From assembly GCF_024346055.1 (NCBI RefSeq), contig NZ_JAGQCH010000001.1, forward strand, positions 186,001 through 250,000: a DNA stretch of 64,000 bases. The letters run 5' to 3'. Below the pieces are notes generated by a model. That model saw only the letters and a list, made by a program, of their open reading frames with translations, was not told where the DNA came from and did no database searches. The position numbers were made by a program, and so were the translations under genes. The stretch is from Cyanobium sp. Cruz CV13-4-11 (GTDB lineage Bacteria > Cyanobacteriota > Cyanobacteriia > PCC-6307 > Cyanobiaceae). Shown here in pieces: positions 63,101 through 64,000 of the stretch. How positions within the stretch are numbered: the stretch's first letter is position 1; every line of letters begins with the position of its first letter.

Positions 63101-64000
63101 GGGCTGTATCCAGGAAGCTGCGCAGTATCCCCTCCCGTTTGTTGAGGTCGTATTCGCGTTGCAGCACCTCCTGCAGGCCGCCATCGCCCCAGTCCTGGTT
63201 CTGGCTGAAGTACGTGATGAAGCTGCGTCCCGCCACCCGGGTCAGCCAGGCCGCGCTGACCGCCTGAATCGCCCGGCTGACCACCAGGGCGGGGAGATTG
63301 AGGCTGAGGGCCGAGGTGATCAGACCCACGCCCCCCTTGACCAGCCCCAGCCCGGCCAGGGTCCGGCCCACCGAGAGGGCCAGATCCTGGGCGTTGTCGC
63401 GGCTGAGGCTGACGCCGTAGACACGGCCGATCTCCACCACCATCTGGGCATTGACCGCGGCGGTGGCGAGCAGGTCGACGCCCGGCAGTGGGGTCACCAT
63501 GACCACCCCTGCGCCGATCCACATGTAGCGATCCACGATCGAGCTGGCGTCGCTGGTTCGTTGCCGGTCCAGCAGGTCCTGGCTAGCCTGGTTGAGGCGG
63601 CGGCATTGCAGCAGCAGGTTGTCGGCGATTAGCTCCTCGCCATCGGCATGCAGAACGCTGGCGATGCGGCGCAGCAGGGCCTCCACCTCCGGCGACGGCT
63701 GCAGCGGCCGGCCCCCGGGCATCGGCACACTCTGCGGGGCTGCGCTGGCGGGGATCACATCCTCCGGGGCGAGCCGTCCGGCGCAGCGTTGCCGCAGCAG
63801 CGCCAGCAGGCGCCGCTCCTCCTCCTCGCCGCGCAGGTCGCACTTGTTGAGCACCAGCAGCAGACGCTTGCCCAGCCCGGCCAGGGCCTCGAACACCTCC
63901 AGCTCACTGGCGCGCAGGTCACCATCCAGCACCAGCAGCAACAGATCGGCCCTGGCGGCCAGTCCCCTGGCCAGCCGCTCCCGCTCCCTGCCCTGGGGGC
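62991..64000 (-). CDS. DUF697/Era-like GTPase, C-terminal part (5' end outside window)
   Basis: The frame is open past the window edge at its start. The visible part has the G4 motif VLNKCDL, a Ser-rich linker, then the DUF697 membrane-associated region with VDRYMWIGAGVVMVTPLPGVD and LGLVKGGVGLITSALSLNLP, as in cyanobacterial GTPase-DUF697 proteins. The last ~30 residues are basic and Pro-rich and overlap the convergent small gene. Role unknown. Confidence 0.85.
   Translation of the reverse strand, partial: PQGRERERLARGLAARADLLLLVLDGDLRASELEVFEALAGLGKRLLLVLNKCDLRGEEEERRLLALLRQRCAGRLAPEDVIPASAAPQSVPMPGGRPLQPSPEVEALLRRIASVLHADGEELIADNLLLQCRRLNQASQDLLDRQRTSDASSIVDRYMWIGAGVVMVTPLPGVDLLATAAVNAQMVVEIGRVYGVSLSRDNAQDLALSVGRTLAGLGLVKGGVGLITSALSLNLPALVVSRAIQAVSAAWLTRVAGRSFITYFSQNQDWGDGGLQEVLQREYDLNKREGILRSFLDTALNRVVEPLQQRQRRRLPPRPGPREGAAGGDRGNPAP

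Overview
The window is a GC-rich, gene-dense stretch of a cyanobacterial chromosome. The evidence is the set of photosynthesis genes (allophycocyanin-like apcF, psb28, a GUN4-domain gene, PAM68) plus several families largely confined to cyanobacteria (DUF1816, DUF3288, DUF3082, DUF1350). A phycobilisome gene, high GC, unsplit dnaE and very tight gene packing suggest a Synechococcus/Cyanobium-type picocyanobacterium. That placement is inference from gene content, not from a marker comparison.

Layout. 1-4.3 kb: the 3' part of acetyl-CoA synthetase, converging on a translationally coupled FIST sensor and GGDEF/EAL pair. 4.4-11.3 kb: DUF1350, peroxiredoxin Q, a DnaQ-type exonuclease, tRNA-Pro(GGG) with its terminator, three tiny overlapping genes, msrA and an ABC exporter half with a non-catalytic Walker B Asp. 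11.5-18.2 kb: housekeeping (trpD-carA, a STAS protein, mrnC-rlmB, DUF1816, gatA). 18.2-29.4 kb: an accessory block between gatA and dnaE with a TPR glycosyltransferase, a decayed SPINDLY/OGT-like gene, two PIN toxin-antitoxin modules and a 1664-residue secreted repeat protein. 29.5-40.7 kb: dnaE, PAM68, rpsO, ruvA, a lipoprotein, an antiporter, an EamA transporter, dnaG and a GAF-GGDEF protein with a degenerate active site. 40.8-46.4 kb: a second accessory stretch with a PEP-CTERM-like secreted protein, an HpsJ-like membrane protein, an SOS-boxed umuD'C operon, a pentapeptide-repeat protein and an EAL remnant. 46.5-53.2 kb: yraN, ksgA, ispE, DUF3082, pdhB, secD, secF. 53.2-64 kb: two tandem AI-2E-family membrane proteins with psb28, a GUN4 gene followed by an anti-sigma-type ATPase, a glutamine-synthetase-like gene that has lost its metal ligands, apcF, a class V aminotransferase, tadA, a PLP decarboxylase and the start-truncated end of a DUF697 GTPase.

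Genes are packed with many 1- to 4-base start/stop overlaps (FIST/GGDEF-EAL, the 7.2-8.0 kb trio, trpD-carA, mrnC-rlmB, EamA-antiporter, umuD-umuC, ispE-DUF3082, secF-small ORF, the AI-2E pair and psb28, both TA modules). Convergent neighbours often overlap at their 3' ends.

The most interesting items are the UmuD that begins as UmuD' under a cyanobacterial LexA box, the glutamine synthetase pseudoenzyme, the two TA modules that share operator half-sites and spacing, and the large RTX/propeller/cadherin/LamG protein with seven copies of a roughly 71-residue repeat.
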